A stretch of 64,000 nt of DNA from positions 3,162,001 through 3,226,000 of the forward strand of contig CM035313.1 of assembly GCA_002900995.3 (NCBI GenBank), written 5' to 3'. The notes beneath the pieces are model-generated. The model ran no database searches, was not told the DNA's origin, and saw only the letters and a list, made by a program, of their open reading frames with translations. This document shows positions 13,238-24,704 of the stretch, piece after piece. Each line of letters begins with the position of its first letter. Position 1 is the first letter of the stretch. The position numbers and the translations under genes are program-made. Origin of the DNA: Ganoderma boninense. Its lineage: Eukaryota > Basidiomycota > Agaricomycetes > Polyporales > Polyporaceae.

Positions 13238-14513
13238 CTACAGCCTCCCGATGGCCTCGAAGTCCGGGATGAAGCCCGTGTTCCCCTCCGGCCCACTGCC
13301 CTTCAGCATCCCGGTCTGCCACTCGCCCTCGTACTTGTGCTTGCGCATCCACCGCTCGACGCTCAGCAGGCCCGGGTGGATCCCCCTCAGCATGTCCATG
13401 TCGCGCCACGCCAGGTCCTCCGCGTAGATCTCCCACCACCGCGAGAAGCTCTGCTTGAACGTCGTCGCGCCCGGCTTCCCGTGCTCGTCTGCGTGCACGG
13501 GCACGTCCGTGTGCTTGAAGAGCGCCATCCACTGCTCGACGCTGAGCGGCACCCACTCCGCCTTCTTCCCCGTAACCTTCCTGAACGTCTCCACGAGGTA
13601 CTCCCAGCCGACGTAGTCGCTCGCGACCTCGAGCTCCCTCCCCGACATCTCGGCGCGGTGGTCGAAGACGTAGCGCGCGAAGAAGCCGAGGTCCTCCAGC
13701 GCGATCATCGGCACGTGGCCGGAGCGGATCGGGGATGCGAAGACGTACGTCCCGTCATCGCGTTGCTTGAGAGGCCCGAAGACGTCCTGGAAAAGCGGCA
13801 TGATAAGGTCAGTGCGCTCGTGTTGCGCCAGAAGGACAAAAACGAGGCAGACGCGCACTATGTTGAGCATGTCCATGTACGGCCCCGTCGTGAGGACGCT
13901 CCACGCCAGCTTATCGTTCGCGACGGCAGATTCCTGGGCCTTCATCCAATCCGCGACACGCGACTTCGCCGTGTAGTGTGCGGCATAGAACTTTGGGTTA
14001 TAGTTTCCTTTCTACATCCTCGGCAGAGTTCGCTGATCAGCGACTGGACCAAATAGGTTTTTGACGGGCTGACAGACCTTGAAGACGTTATCTAGACCAC
14101 TCCAGACGTAATGCCTGACGGTACCGGCTTCCTTGGCCAGCTCGAAAATTCGTAGGCCTACGAAGACTTCTTGGGCCTCTGGAAGAGTCCAGGTGTCCGT
14201 GTTCACGAAAACACCGTACACGCCTTTGATGGCGTCTGCGATGCTGGCAAAGTCTTGGACGCTCCCTTTTCGAACAAGTGTTAGATTGAATGCAAGCACC
14301 GGATATCGCACCCGTCCCTCACCCTTTACGACTTCGACGCCCTTGCGAGTAAGTTCCTGGGCACGAGCATGATCTGGGTTTCTGAGTCAACGCGCGAACG
14401 GCGTATGGGGAAGGAGAGCCGTCGGCCAGGGGCTTGAGGAGGGCATCGATGACCGCGAGCCCTTGCGCCCCGGTCGCGCCGACGACGAGAATAAGTTTCT
14501 TCTGGGAGGACAT
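13238..14513 (-). CDS. NmrA-like (HSCARG-type) NAD(P)-binding protein, with a one-base frameshift
   Basis: Exons on the minus strand are 14513-14323, 14265-14078, 14011-13859 and 13786-13238. They total 1081 nt, one more than a multiple of three. The N-terminus has the Rossmann motif VVGATGAQGLAV. Later segments include AIKGVYGVFVNTDTW, RHYVWSGLDN, the NYNPKFYAAHYTAKSRV helix with its Tyr-Lys pair, and WSVLTTGPYMDML, all typical of NmrA-like SDR proteins that bind NADP(H) and act as redox sensors or reductases. Between LTQ and NPDHARAQEL the frame shifts by one base near 14378-14385, so the N-terminal dinucleotide-binding part is out of frame with the rest. Corrected length would be about 359 residues, normal for the family. 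The last intron is a multiple of three and could be retained. Confidence 0.8.
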
Positions 14514-14569
14514 TGTGAGGGTGTGAGACCGGAGATGATTTCTGGGTATTCACAGCGGATCCATGCAGA

Positions 14570-14576
14570 ATATATA
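14570..14576 (-). promoter_or_regulatory. TATA-like box of the NmrA-like gene
   Basis: On the minus strand a TATATAT run lies about 57 nt upstream of the ATG at 14513. Confidence 0.35.
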
Positions 14577-15015
14577 CCATTGCAACGATGCCCTGACGTC
14601 GTCCTTACTCACTCGCCCGTCTGCCCGAGGGGTGGTGGACAGGAGAGCGATAAACCACGATCGCCGTCTCACTCCACCTAGGGGCGTTTAGGGAGCTTCG
14701 GGGATGCCTCGGGCAGCACTCTCTGACCCATCTCGTCTCAGCTCAGGCGAAAGCACCTCGTAGATACCTCGTCGAGAACGTTGTGGTAGTCTCATAACAC
14801 TTTTCATGTCTTCCTGCGGTGGATGGATCACTGACGGTCAGTCGGAGGGGGATGCACAGATGCAAGAGTGAACGCGCACCATCACATACCACGTGCTGTG
14901 ACGGCACGCGTCGCGAGCTTGCCGCAGTCGTCGACGTGACGCAATCCACGACCCTTCGCAGTCCAACGGCTTCTGCACCCATTCATGTCCGAACGATCAC
15001 CATATACTATTACAA
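14577..15015. other. Short intergenic stretch
   Basis: Upstream of the NmrA-like gene and downstream of the alcohol dehydrogenase stop, so it holds a promoter and a 3' end. No separate gene is visible. Confidence 0.4.
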
Positions 15016-16392
15016 TCACAATCCTCTATCGTACTCAGCGTGCGTCAGATTGTTGGATGTGAGAAGAGGCACGCAGTGGGCTGTGTACTCACAACGCTTG
15101 TTCTCGAACGCCGACGACAGGGTCATGGTCCTCACACCAAGGTCTTGCTTGAGGACGTAACGATACCTGACCTTATTGTCCTTCACGTTCTGTATCGCGG
15201 TCCCGACCATCCTCATCGGCATCTCCTCGATCCAAGGCTTGATCTTCTTCGCTCGTGCCAGCTCCAGCATCTCCATGCATTCCTTCTTACTGCCGATCTT
15301 TGCTCCCTCCCATGAGGCAGCCATTTTCGACGAACTTGAACGCGTGGACACGTGGAAGCGGATCGTCGGTGTCCGGGAGTCCCACGGTCACGAACTTGCC
15401 GTGCACGTAGAGCATCGAAAGCCAGTCGCCCAGCGGAAGCTTTTCGCCATGGACGTCGCGTGTGGAGATCAGAATATCGAGAGTGCGTTGGTAGTCCAGC
15501 CAGAAATCCTAAACCACACCACCAGTGATACTGTTAGCATCGCATACATGCAGCGCATGAATCGTGTGTGCGCTGCGTCACCTTCTTCTCGGTGTTGATG
15601 ATGTGATCTGCACCCATCTTCTTGATGTCATCGATCTTGCTCTCGTCGTGCGTGAGCGCGTAGACCTCGGCGCCCATGGCCTTCGCCCACAGGATAGCGT
15701 AGTGGCCGAGGCCTCCGATGCCCATAATGCCGACCTTCTTCCCGGGCCCGCAGCCATAGGTCTTGAGAGGAGAATACACAGTGAGACCCGCGCAGAACAT
15801 GGACGCCGCATCGCGGGACTCGATTTCGTCTGGGATGGGAAACACGAACTGTTGGTGAGCGCGGATCGCAGTGGAATAACCCCCTTGGGCGACTACGCCA
15901 TCGGGGTACACTGCGTTCTAAGCGCATATAGCCAGGTCAAAATCTCGCAACGCAGTTATCAGCTCGACACAACGCACGTATGTATCGATGCCGTTCGGGC
16001 AGTAATTCTCGTATCCATCTTTGCAGGCTCGGCACGACATACAGCTACCCCTCTGTGCCCCGACGCCGACCCTGTCGCCGGGCTTGATGCCTTCGACCTT
16101 GTCCCCTATGCGGGTAACTGTGCCGACGATCTCGTGGCCGACTACGAGGGGCAGCTTGGACTCGCCCCAACCTTGTGTGAGGGTGTGAACGTCGGAGCCG
16201 CAGACGCCGCAATGAGTGATAGCCAGCTCGACGTCTTGAGGCTCGAAGATCTTCGGCTCGAACTCCCGGACTGAGAGGTCTGTCCACTTCGTGGGGTCTT
16301 GCATGACCGTCAATTGAGTATAGGATATATGATAAAAGAGCATGATGCTTACCAACGAGCGCGTATCCTTTGTGCTGCATTTCTCCGGTCAT
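15016..16392 (-). CDS. Zinc-dependent NADP alcohol dehydrogenase, cinnamyl-alcohol-dehydrogenase type, with a frameshift
   Basis: Exons on the minus strand are 16392-16353, 16297-15978, 15917-15582 and 15508-15016. Exon 2 holds the catalytic-zinc Cys in THCGVCGSDVHT and the GHEIVG histidine-glutamate. It also carries the structural-zinc cysteines (SCMSCRACKDGYENYC). Exon 3 has the Rossmann GIGGLGHYAILWAKAMGA. This is the ADH6/CAD branch of the medium-chain dehydrogenases, which reduce aromatic and aliphatic aldehydes with NADPH. The exons total one base over a multiple of three. The extra base sits in an AAA run at about 15298-15301, where LMGGSKIGSKK is broken. A C-terminal tail of about 30 residues beyond the family's usual end suggests a missed 3' intron, possibly starting at GTGAGT near 15092. 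An in-frame ATG at 16428 is an alternative start; I prefer 16392 from family length. Confidence 0.85.
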
Positions 16393-17006
16393 GTCAGAGG
16401 TTCGAGAATCGGGTTGATTAGAGGTCAAGAGGCACGCACGTCGCGAGACGCGTTGAGTTTATATATCCAGCGACAGATGATGTCATCCAAAGACGGAGGT
16501 TGCGTCAAGAGCAGAGTCTGTCAACTGGTGTCTGATTATGGTGAATGCATTGCCGAGTTGGAACGCTGGCAGAAGACACCGATTCTCATCTACAAGCAGT
16601 GTAGTCCTTGGTTTGAATACTTCGGCATTTTCCACCTGGACCAAAAGAATATGTGGTTAATATAAGGCGTTCGACAGCGACAGTAGACAATGTTCGACCG
16701 AGGTACGTACGCACATACTATGTGAGTTGAACGTCCGAGCCGAAAGAAACAGAAACTTGTTGGCGCCCAAATCCATTTGCAGGAACGGGGGCGGATGATC
16801 GGCAATATCCGTATGGGCGCCTATCCAGCAGCCTGGTGCGCGCGGCGGCTTTCAGGTTGTCTCCAACAGCCTCCACTCGTTATCCTCCACCACGGTCTTG
16901 CTCTCGACCCACTCCGCATTCTTGTGCCTTACGACATCTGGTTGAATTCCACGAAAACAACATCGCTTGGATTGTGTGCTCTTTCTGGACGCTTGTAGAG
17001 CTCGCA
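16393..17006. promoter_or_regulatory. Shared divergent promoter region with TATA box at 16458-16465
   Basis: The alcohol dehydrogenase (-) and SSL1 (+) start 614 nt apart and read away from each other. On the minus strand TATATAAA lies at 16465-16458, about 65 nt before the dehydrogenase ATG. No comparable TATA box precedes SSL1, as is common for housekeeping genes. No other gene is visible in the interval. Confidence 0.45.
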
Positions 17007-18787
17007 ATGGCACCTGCTGGAAGACGTATCGGAGATGATTTTGTCGACGACTCGGACTCGGACCTCTCGATCACCGGGCTCGATGATGACACTAGTCGAA
17101 CCAAGGGAAAGGGCAAAGGCAAGGCGGTAGACAGGAAGAAGAAGGATAAGGGGAAGGGGAAGGCTAAAGAGGTATGTAGCCCCGCTCGTGGCGACTACTG
17201 CCGGCGCACGAGGCAGTGATGGAGGCGGCAACCTGGCATAAGACAGAGCTTAGATTGACCGCTCAGTCTTCTCGCCGTGGCTTTTCACCTCGTCAGGAGG
17301 ATACGCTGATACTCGTGGTGTTTTATAGCAAGCCTATGCTTGGGAAGCGACATATACTCGTTCTTGGGATACGTGCAGGAGGACGAGGCAGGGAGGCTGG
17401 AGGGTGCCGTCCAGGATCTGATTGCCCGCGGTCGAAGAAGAAGGCGAGTCTTCCCCTGCTGGACCCGCTGAAGCGCTCGAAATTCTAACGGCCGTGTGTA
17501 GACTGCTCGCTCCCGCTGCAGCCATCCGGCGCACTATCATCCGCCATCTTGTTCTTGTGCTCGATTTATCAGCCGCAATGATGGACCGCGACATGCGCCC
17601 GACGCGGTTCGACCTCATGCTCCAGTACGCTCGTGAGTTTGTCACCGAGTGGTTCGATCAGAACCCTCTGGGCCAGATAGGTGTTGTCGGGATGAGAGGG
17701 GGTCTTGGGGAGCGAGTAGGAGAAATGTCAGGTATGCTTGTGACGCATATACCCTGCCCAATGCCCTGTTACAACGAGCCTGGTTCCCAGGAAACCCGCA
17801 AGACGTTCTGAAGGCAATATCAGAGCGACATAAGCTAGAACCCAATGGGGAACCTAGTCTACAAAACGCAATTGAGATGGCGCGAAGTAGCATGAGTCAC
17901 TTGCCAACGCATTCGTCAAAGGAGATCGTAGTGATTTTTGGATCTCTCACAACCTGCGATCCTGGTAACATACACGATACTCTGGACGAATGCGTCAAGG
18001 ACCGCATCCGCATCTCAATTGTCGCCCTTGCAGCGGAGATGAAGATATGCCGAGACCTCTGCGAGAAGACAGGCGGTGCGTCCTCTCCGCGTTCTCGATT
18101 GTCCTCGACCGCCCTTCTCAACGGCCCTGACTGTATGTACGTTTCAGGTCAATTCGGAGTTGCCATGAACGAGGGGCATTTCAAGGACCTGCTTTTCGAG
18201 CTCATTCCGCCTCCAGCCCAGCGAGCCGTAACGCGTACGGGTGGTGGCCCAGCCGCGGACCTGATGATCATGGGCTTCCCCATGCGACTGCCGGACACGT
18301 CCCCACCATCACTCTGCGTCTGCCATTCGCAAATGAAGAGCGAGGGCTTCCTCTGTCCACGCTGCCTCGCGAAGGTCTGCGACGTTCCGACAGACTGTGA
18401 CATCTGCGGTCTCATGATTGTGAGCTCTCCACACCTCGCCCGGAGCTACCACCATCTATTCCCTGTGAAGCCCTATTCTGCCGTGTAAGTCGTCCGTGCG
18501 TCTATCTATCTTCCATCGTCCACGTTCGAAGCCTCGTTCTTCGTCTCCGAGGCAATGCTCATGTCGCATGTAGCACGACGTTGGACGATAGGCCGGAGCC
18601 GAGCAAGCGATGTCATGGGTGCTCTGTCGCGTTCAAGGAGACGCCATCGACGATGGCTGGCGCAACTGGGGAGGGCATGAGTCCCTACGGCCGTTATCGG
18701 TGCCCCGAATGCCACAACGATTTCTGTACGGACTGCGATGTCTTCGTCCACGACGTCGTCCACTGCTGCCCCGGCTGCGGCAAATGA
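17007..18787 (+). CDS. SSL1: TFIIH subunit Ssl1/p44 (general transcription and DNA repair), with a one-base frameshift
   Basis: Exons are 17007-17171, 17329-17443, 17502-17731, 17791-18075, 18148-18484 and 18574-18787, about 448 residues once the frame is mended. The order matches Ssl1. An acidic then Lys-rich N-terminus is followed by [13 protein letters not shown] and a von Willebrand A-type fold ([17 protein letters not shown]-like [36 protein letters not shown]). Next come a first zinc-binding cluster (CVCHS...CPRC...CDICG), [13 protein letters not shown], and a C-terminal C4-type finger ending [17 protein letters not shown]. In TFIIH this subunit stimulates the XPD/Rad3 helicase. One base is missing near 17370-17374, between SWD and [13 protein letters not shown]. 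The second intron (17444-17501) fits only as a GC-AG intron (AAG|GCGAGT). SSL1 is essential in yeast, so the indel is more likely a consensus error than decay. Confidence 0.93.
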
Positions 18788-20788
18788 ATCAACCCATCCA
18801 AGACGCGCTCGAAGCACCCTCCACAGAGTTGCACTTTTGCCCGGTAGCCCTCCTCTCACGGAAGGCGTGGTTCCTCCATTGGCAAAATGCGGGCGGATTC
18901 GCACGCATGTAGAAGGCCCCATGGTGCAGAAGCCGGTGGCTTTACTCCAAACCCTCACCGCCGGCGCACATCGTTCTTCGGTCGGTCAGGGCGGTCTTGG
19001 AGATCAAGGCTGCACACACGCATCCACAGAAAATTTCCCATGGCCTGTTCCTCCTTTCGAGACGCAATTCATACCGTGCTCCCCTCGCTCTGAATGCGAT
19101 CTCTCCGACCAGATAAATACTCACAAGTACCTCATACATCGGTCGAACCACCTCGGCAACCCCGGCCATCCTGAACTTTACGCACGCCCGGCTCGTCTCG
19201 CGGTCATATCGAGAGAACCAACTTGGTGCTGCGCTCCCACTCCCCGCGCAAGCGAACTGCCGTTTCCACGCCCCGCGCGTTACAGCAGGCACCCTCGAAG
19301 GTTGATTAATGTTGCGCAGTGCTTCTCGAGATGCTGAGATGCGTGGCCTGTGCGTGTTTCTCACCATCCTCTTGGGGCGGCGCCCGTCCGTCGGCGGCGC
19401 ACAAGCCAGAGGCGCGTTGGCGTTCCCAGCAGCGGAGCAGGCCACTGGCAGCCTCAGCCTGAGCACGTCCCGAGGACTTGTCCTCTGCACCCCCTCGCGT
19501 CCTTGTCCTTCTCGCCTTCTCGCGAGACGCTGCTCGCTTCCTTTCCCCCGTCGATCGCGCACATTCGCGAGCGCGGTTGTCCGAGGGACGCACGAACGCG
19601 GCAGGGCTGGGGACCTCGCGCGGATCGCTGCGCGAACCCCCGACTAAGGTGCGCTCGATCCGGACACCACAAGACTGCTCATGGCTAGCGCGCGTTTACG
19701 TGGGAGGGCTTTTCGCGAGCTTATTGTATGTAAGTAAAGTCACTCAGTGCGCGAGACGACGGCGCGCCCTTGGACTGGCCTGGCGCAGGGCCTGGAGGGT
19801 CCACCCACCGAGCTGCGGTGTATCGCCGCGTTGCCTCGCACGGGGCGTGGGTCGTTGCCTGCGGTGGACCTACTTCCAGTTCCACGTACGCCCTCGAGAT
19901 CGCCGCGCACGTGAGGGGCGCGTGGGTGTCGCTGTGCGACGAACTCGAGGGCCGTGGGTTCTCAGCCGGGTAGTCGTCGCAAACCATGCGAGCTATGTAC
20001 GTACCCTTGCCACCACCTACCTGGCGAGGGAGCTACGAAGAGTCAACTTACCTTTCCCACTCAGTCTTGAGTTGCTCGGGGTGCAACACGATGATGTGCC
20101 CAAAACCGGCCTTCTGTGAATTCAGCTGCGGGTTGGGGTGGTCCTGTGGTTCGAGGAGACGGAATCGCTCCACCGGCTGGCGGAGCGTCTATTGGCTGTT
20201 CATGGAGGTCACGCTGCCACTCCCCTTCTCTGGAATTGCAATGGCGAGATCGGTGGTAATATAACATCGTATTACTATAAGATCCAAAAACTTGTCAGCG
20301 ATGGCGTTAGGCCACTCCTGACTCGAGTATTCCTTTGGAAAGCCACGCGCAAATCGATCGCTGGACATGTATCCCTCTTCATCATGTACTGAGCTGTCGA
20401 TCCACATCACCCTATTCCATCATGCGTATCTGCCCTTGGTTCAGCTGGGTAGAGGCGTTGACAAACGACAGTCTAGTGGCGATAAACCGGACCACCTCCT
20501 GTCGTGTATACATCCCACATCGGAGTCGAGAAAGCCGTTGACATCCAATACAGTCTGTCGATCGGTATGGTCGTTCCTCTGTGGAGAGCGTCAGACCTCC
20601 TTTTGCTTTTCTCTCCGAAGTCGAACCACCTTGTTGGGCTGAGCCCGACTGGAAATGCTATCGTGTAACTTGGCATTTTGCGAGCAAGTTGATAGGATAT
20701 TCAAGCAACAGTCAAAGCACCTTCCTCGCGCATGCCTGGGCGGTGGGTTATATATCCACCATTGGCATAATTGATGGGTTGAATTCGT
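18788..20788. other. Intergenic stretch with an unidentified minus-strand coding-like remnant
   Basis: Between the SSL1 stop and the AOX-1 stop. At about 20040-20680 the minus strand has protein-like fragments. They read RRSDALHRGTTIPIDRLYW, then FVNASTQLNQGQIRMM, then FARGFPKEYSSQEWPNAIAD, then AGFGHIIVLHPEQLKTEWE, with in-frame stops or shifts between them. I cannot assign a family. A GC-rich plus-strand frame of 213 codons at 19478-20119 has no motif and is probably chance. Confidence 0.3.
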
Positions 20789-23476
20789 CTATTCTGTACA
20801 TATATCGCTCGAAACTTCCATTCTTGCATTTCCCTTTAGACGCTCGTGTTCAGACGTTTGGGATCCCAGGTCGTCGCCTATGATCACGGCCGCCTTTTCA
20901 CCCACCATGACAGCAGTAGAGTAAGTGTTCTAGTACACAGGGCGGCGACGGTTAGCATGCAGAATCCGTGAAAACACCACGGACACCTACTGTAGCGACG
21001 TTTGAGGGGCAGATTGACATGTCAGCCACCTTGAGGTTCTGCACGCCGTATACGTTGAGGCGGTTGTCGACGACCCCGCCCTTGTCACGGGGCTTCATAG
21101 CACAGGTGCCAAGCTGATGCATGAACAAGTTAGCTTTTTGTATCATCTTACGGTGCCCATACGCTGACCGAATGCCATGCTGTCCCGACTAAAGACCAGA
21201 TGTTAGAGCAAGCTTTGTTCCGCTATGGCCTTGGAACTCACCACGGGCTTTTAAGAAGTCGTCGATTGCCTTGTCGTCTTCCTCGGTGTACACGATGTCC
21301 GGGGCATCGACAGAAACTGGGAGTGTTGTGGTCCGGGGCCATCGCCGCGGCACTCCCGGCGGGGAAGTTGGGAAAGTCGGGGGTATATTCACCTCTGTAG
21401 GTGGTCATGCGCCGACCATATTCTCTGTTGAGCTTCCAGATGTAACGTAACACTGCCAAGTCCTCCTTCCTGCATGTGCACTTTGGGTCAGTCTCAGGCA
21501 CCCAGGAGCAGATCGAGCACCAGGGAAACAGAGTTGACATACCGCGAGAACACGCCCGTGTTGAAATCCACAGGCGAGTCGACGGTGTCCGCAGAGGTGA
21601 CGTGCACTGAGCCCGTGCCCACCGGGTGGAGGGCGAACCCCCCAAGGCAGTACATTTTGTGAGTGGCCGGTGGGGGCGACGCGCCGACGTATCTGAGGAT
21701 GCGTTAAGGTGGATACATACTGTGACACACAGAATCGTCCCTGAGCTTACGCAGATATTTGGCCCATCCATATGACTGGCTTGTCCGGCGATCCGGCGTA
21801 ATAGTCGGCCCATCGCTGCGCAAACTCGGGGCCGATGGTCTGCAGTTCCTGTTCAGACGGGCGGTACTTCATCCCACCGTCAATTCCGCTGGACGAAAAG
21901 CGTTCCAGCGAACGTATCCCGCAGGCTGGGACCGAAAAATGACCCACTTCGACGCCATGAGACCCGTCTTGTCCTGTTGCCATTGTCTAGACCACTCTAG
22001 ATGAGAAATAGCGTCAGGAAGCACGTCCGGCCGCATGGCAGAAACAGAACATGCTCTCGTATTCAAAGGGATCACCGCGGACGATTCCATCAAGGGTGTC
22101 CGCGTCCTCCTTTGCGTGGAATGGTACAAAGATTAGAGGATGATCTGCAGGGTCGATTAGCCGGCTTTCAAGATCTTGTTAAATCTCTCCAACAGACCAT
22201 TGTAGTTTTCACCGACACCTGGGAGGTCCACAATCTGCTTGATACCATTGCGTTCAAGGACGTCTATTGCGCCTATCCCCGAGCGCTCCAATATCCCGGG
22301 AGAGCCAAATGCGCCAGCAGACAGCACGACAAGCTTCGTCGCGCGTGCAGTACGCGGGCAGGCTGTCGGCACTAGGGAGTACCCTGGAGGTCTGAATGTA
22401 CTCCACTCCTGTCGCTTTGCCACTCCTGGGTGCTTTTGGTCAACGCTGAAGAACGCGACTTGCAGGGGTATAAGACGTACTCGATAATCACCTTCTTTAA
22501 CCGCACAACCAGCGAGCAGGTGGACGTTCTTCGATCTTTCGAGCGCCGGGTAAGTATAGTTGTGCGCGACATCTGACCTCCGACCGGTACTTCCGTCAAT
22601 CCACTTCGGCCACCGCTAGAACAGGCAAGGTCAGCTTCCGATATCAAACACCGGCTCCGCAAGGTGTGCGAAGCTAGTCACGCGCGAACGGAGGTCCGGG
22701 AAGTACCTGAAGACCGTTCACGTCCATGATCATTCCGTTAGCATCGTCCACGACCCTCCGAGTTTTGTCGTACTGGGTGGCGGTCGCGATATAGTCCTCG
22801 CCGACGTTGCTACGAGCACTGCCGCCGTAGGAAGCCTTGAGAGGGCCGTCGTACCCGTGCGTGGGCAGGTCGGGCGCAATCTGGTACATCTCCGCCTGTG
22901 GCACATAAGTGGCATGGGAACGCTTCTACAGCTTGTGACAGACATCATCCTCGCACCTTCTTCACCAACGGGAGCAAGTCGTCGAAGCTCCAGCCGGGTT
23001 GTCGTGCACCTTCGCCCAGTCGTCATAGTCGGACGCGGGGGCACGTGTGTACATCATGACTTCGCACGTCACGTCGTGAGCGGAAGCGACGTCCAGATTT
23101 TGTGCCGACTACCACTCACAGTTGACACTTGAGCCACCTCCCACACATTGGCCGCATTGGATAGCTAGCTGGCGGCCGTTCAAGTGTTCGCTTGGCTTGC
23201 CAACGACGTGCCTGATGGTCTTGGACTCGGGCGTGAGATGGGTTAGGAAGCGTCCTGGCTGGATGTGCGCCAGGTCGTCCTTGGTCGTCGGGCCTATCTC
23301 GAGCATGAGGATGCGCAACGATGGGTCTGCCGCCGACAGTCTCCCAAAGATCACGCCGCCGGCAGTGCCACCTGCACGGAAGATGAGCGTTTTACGCGGG
23401 TTTGGAGGACGAGGAAAGTCAACTCACCACCAGCAATGATGATGTCATATTCTTCGAATGCGCCCGGCGAGTCCAT
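20789..23476 (-). CDS. GMC alcohol (methanol) oxidase-like AOX-1, five frameshifts
   Basis: Fourteen exons on the minus strand: 23476-23428, 23371-23120, 23059-22957, 22895-22707, 22615-22481, 22445-22198, 22144-22055, 21996-21948, 21888-21751, 21692-21543, 21469-21242, 21188-21169, 21113-20991 and 20929-20789. FAD-binding motifs are IIIAGGGTAGG and CVGGGSSVN. The catalytic pair is the His of TAWHS and the Asn of NTYSTA near the end. [20 protein letters not shown] is the GMC signature 2. The family oxidises short primary alcohols with O2 to aldehyde and H2O2, which in wood-decay fungi supplies oxidant. Reading needs five single-base corrections: about 22993 (-1), 22495 (+1), 22415 (-1), 22358 (+1) and 21330 (+1), giving about 637 residues. 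Intron 7 begins GC (22054), where the paralogue at 37739 has GT. Exon borders match AOX-2 throughout. Five shifts leave open whether this copy is a pseudogene. No PTS1 is present. Confidence 0.85.
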
Positions 23477-23517
23477 GGGAAAGAGGGTTTGAGGAGATGG
23501 GTTCCGGTGGTGCACCC

Positions 23518-23523
23518 TTTATA
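23518..23523 (-). promoter_or_regulatory. TATA box of AOX-1
   Basis: TATAAA on the minus strand, about 42 nt upstream of the AOX-1 ATG at 23476. Confidence 0.45.
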
Positions 23524-24704
23524 CAGCGACGGAAAACGAGCGCCAGCCCGGCCTCACCTTGAATGCTACACACCATCGTATCTTGTGCCGGGTCCGATAC
23601 ACTCGGACAATTAAGTAGCAGGATTCCGAGCTGTGTAATCGTATAGACGCGTGCCTTGAACACTGAAACATACTTATATGTGACCAAGGCGGAATTGACG
23701 AGACATTGATCCAATTCAGGCTATCGAATGGACCACATGGTTGATCCCATGATAGCAGCCATGACATGCTTCTGTGTCGCCGGTGGATATGTAAGCATCA
23801 ACTCCAATAGAACGCGCATCGACCTACCTTACACACTTGTTCTCAGCCAAACTTCAAAGGAGGACAACATGCAGCTGCCTTCAGGCCCTGCATGAAGAAG
23901 TGGCTGCATTGACATGTAAGAACGGAAGCATGAATGGACCCGGGCAACTAATCTCGAAGACAAGGACCGGATCCGGCTGGATCAGGTCGGTCAACGTTAG
24001 CTGAACAACTCCAGAGTACTCACCTGCAAGGACCGCCGCGCCGAAACCTCATTACCAGCGTGTCCTATGAATGCAGTTACGACTCACAGAATGCATTTCG
24101 TTCACGTTCATCGGACACCAGAATCTTCTCTTTGAATGCAAACCATGCGAATATGCGGCAGCGAAGCGAGTAGATGCGAAACATTGCGCTGGGAGATAGG
24201 CTAGGAGTGGCAACTTTCGTCTGAATGGAAGATGAATCAGCGACAGCAGGCGGATATAGGGATAAAAAAACCGCACGCCGAGGCTACCAGACAGCGAAGG
24301 CAGAGTGCGACCTGGAACTGGAGAACAGAGTTCCACAGCACAAGGGTTATGATTGCAGGAGTGGAGTACGGGAACATAGCTGCCACTGAAACACGAGCAG
24401 GAAGCTCCGCCGCAAATCGACTGACTCAGCACCGATACGTCGCGGAAAATGCAAGGACACGGGAAGCATGGAGACGTGTGTAGCATAGAACGTTTGATGC
24501 AACATCCTCGAATGCGCCGCGAGATGGATGCAGGTGACCTAGCAGAAACCGAACGTGCTGTGCGAATACGTCGAGCCCGAGACCAAGGATAAAGGATACA
24601 GGTACAAGCATCAAGTGCAACCCAGATGGAGAAACAACGACCGCAGAACGAGAAAGGTGAGCAAGGTTCGTCCGAGCAATGTGAATCGTCTAAGAGAATG
24701 TTGA
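23524..24704. other. Upstream region of AOX-1
   Basis: About 1.2 kb between AOX-1 and the stop of the next minus-strand gene. It should hold the AOX-1 upstream regulatory region and the 3' UTR of the membrane-protein gene. A minus-strand frame at 24052-24486 is cysteine- and serine-rich but has no motif I recognise. No repeat is seen. Confidence 0.4.

Noticed and set aside
19478..20119. 213-codon plus-strand open frame
   Set aside because: Arg/Cys-rich product from GC-rich sequence, no motif, no intron structure, overlapped by frames on the other strand.
21163..21188. AOX-1 exon 12 ending at 21163 (GTATGG donor)
   Set aside because: Also in frame, but the donor at 21168 (GTCAGC) gives the 20-nt exon found in AOX-2, so it is preferred.
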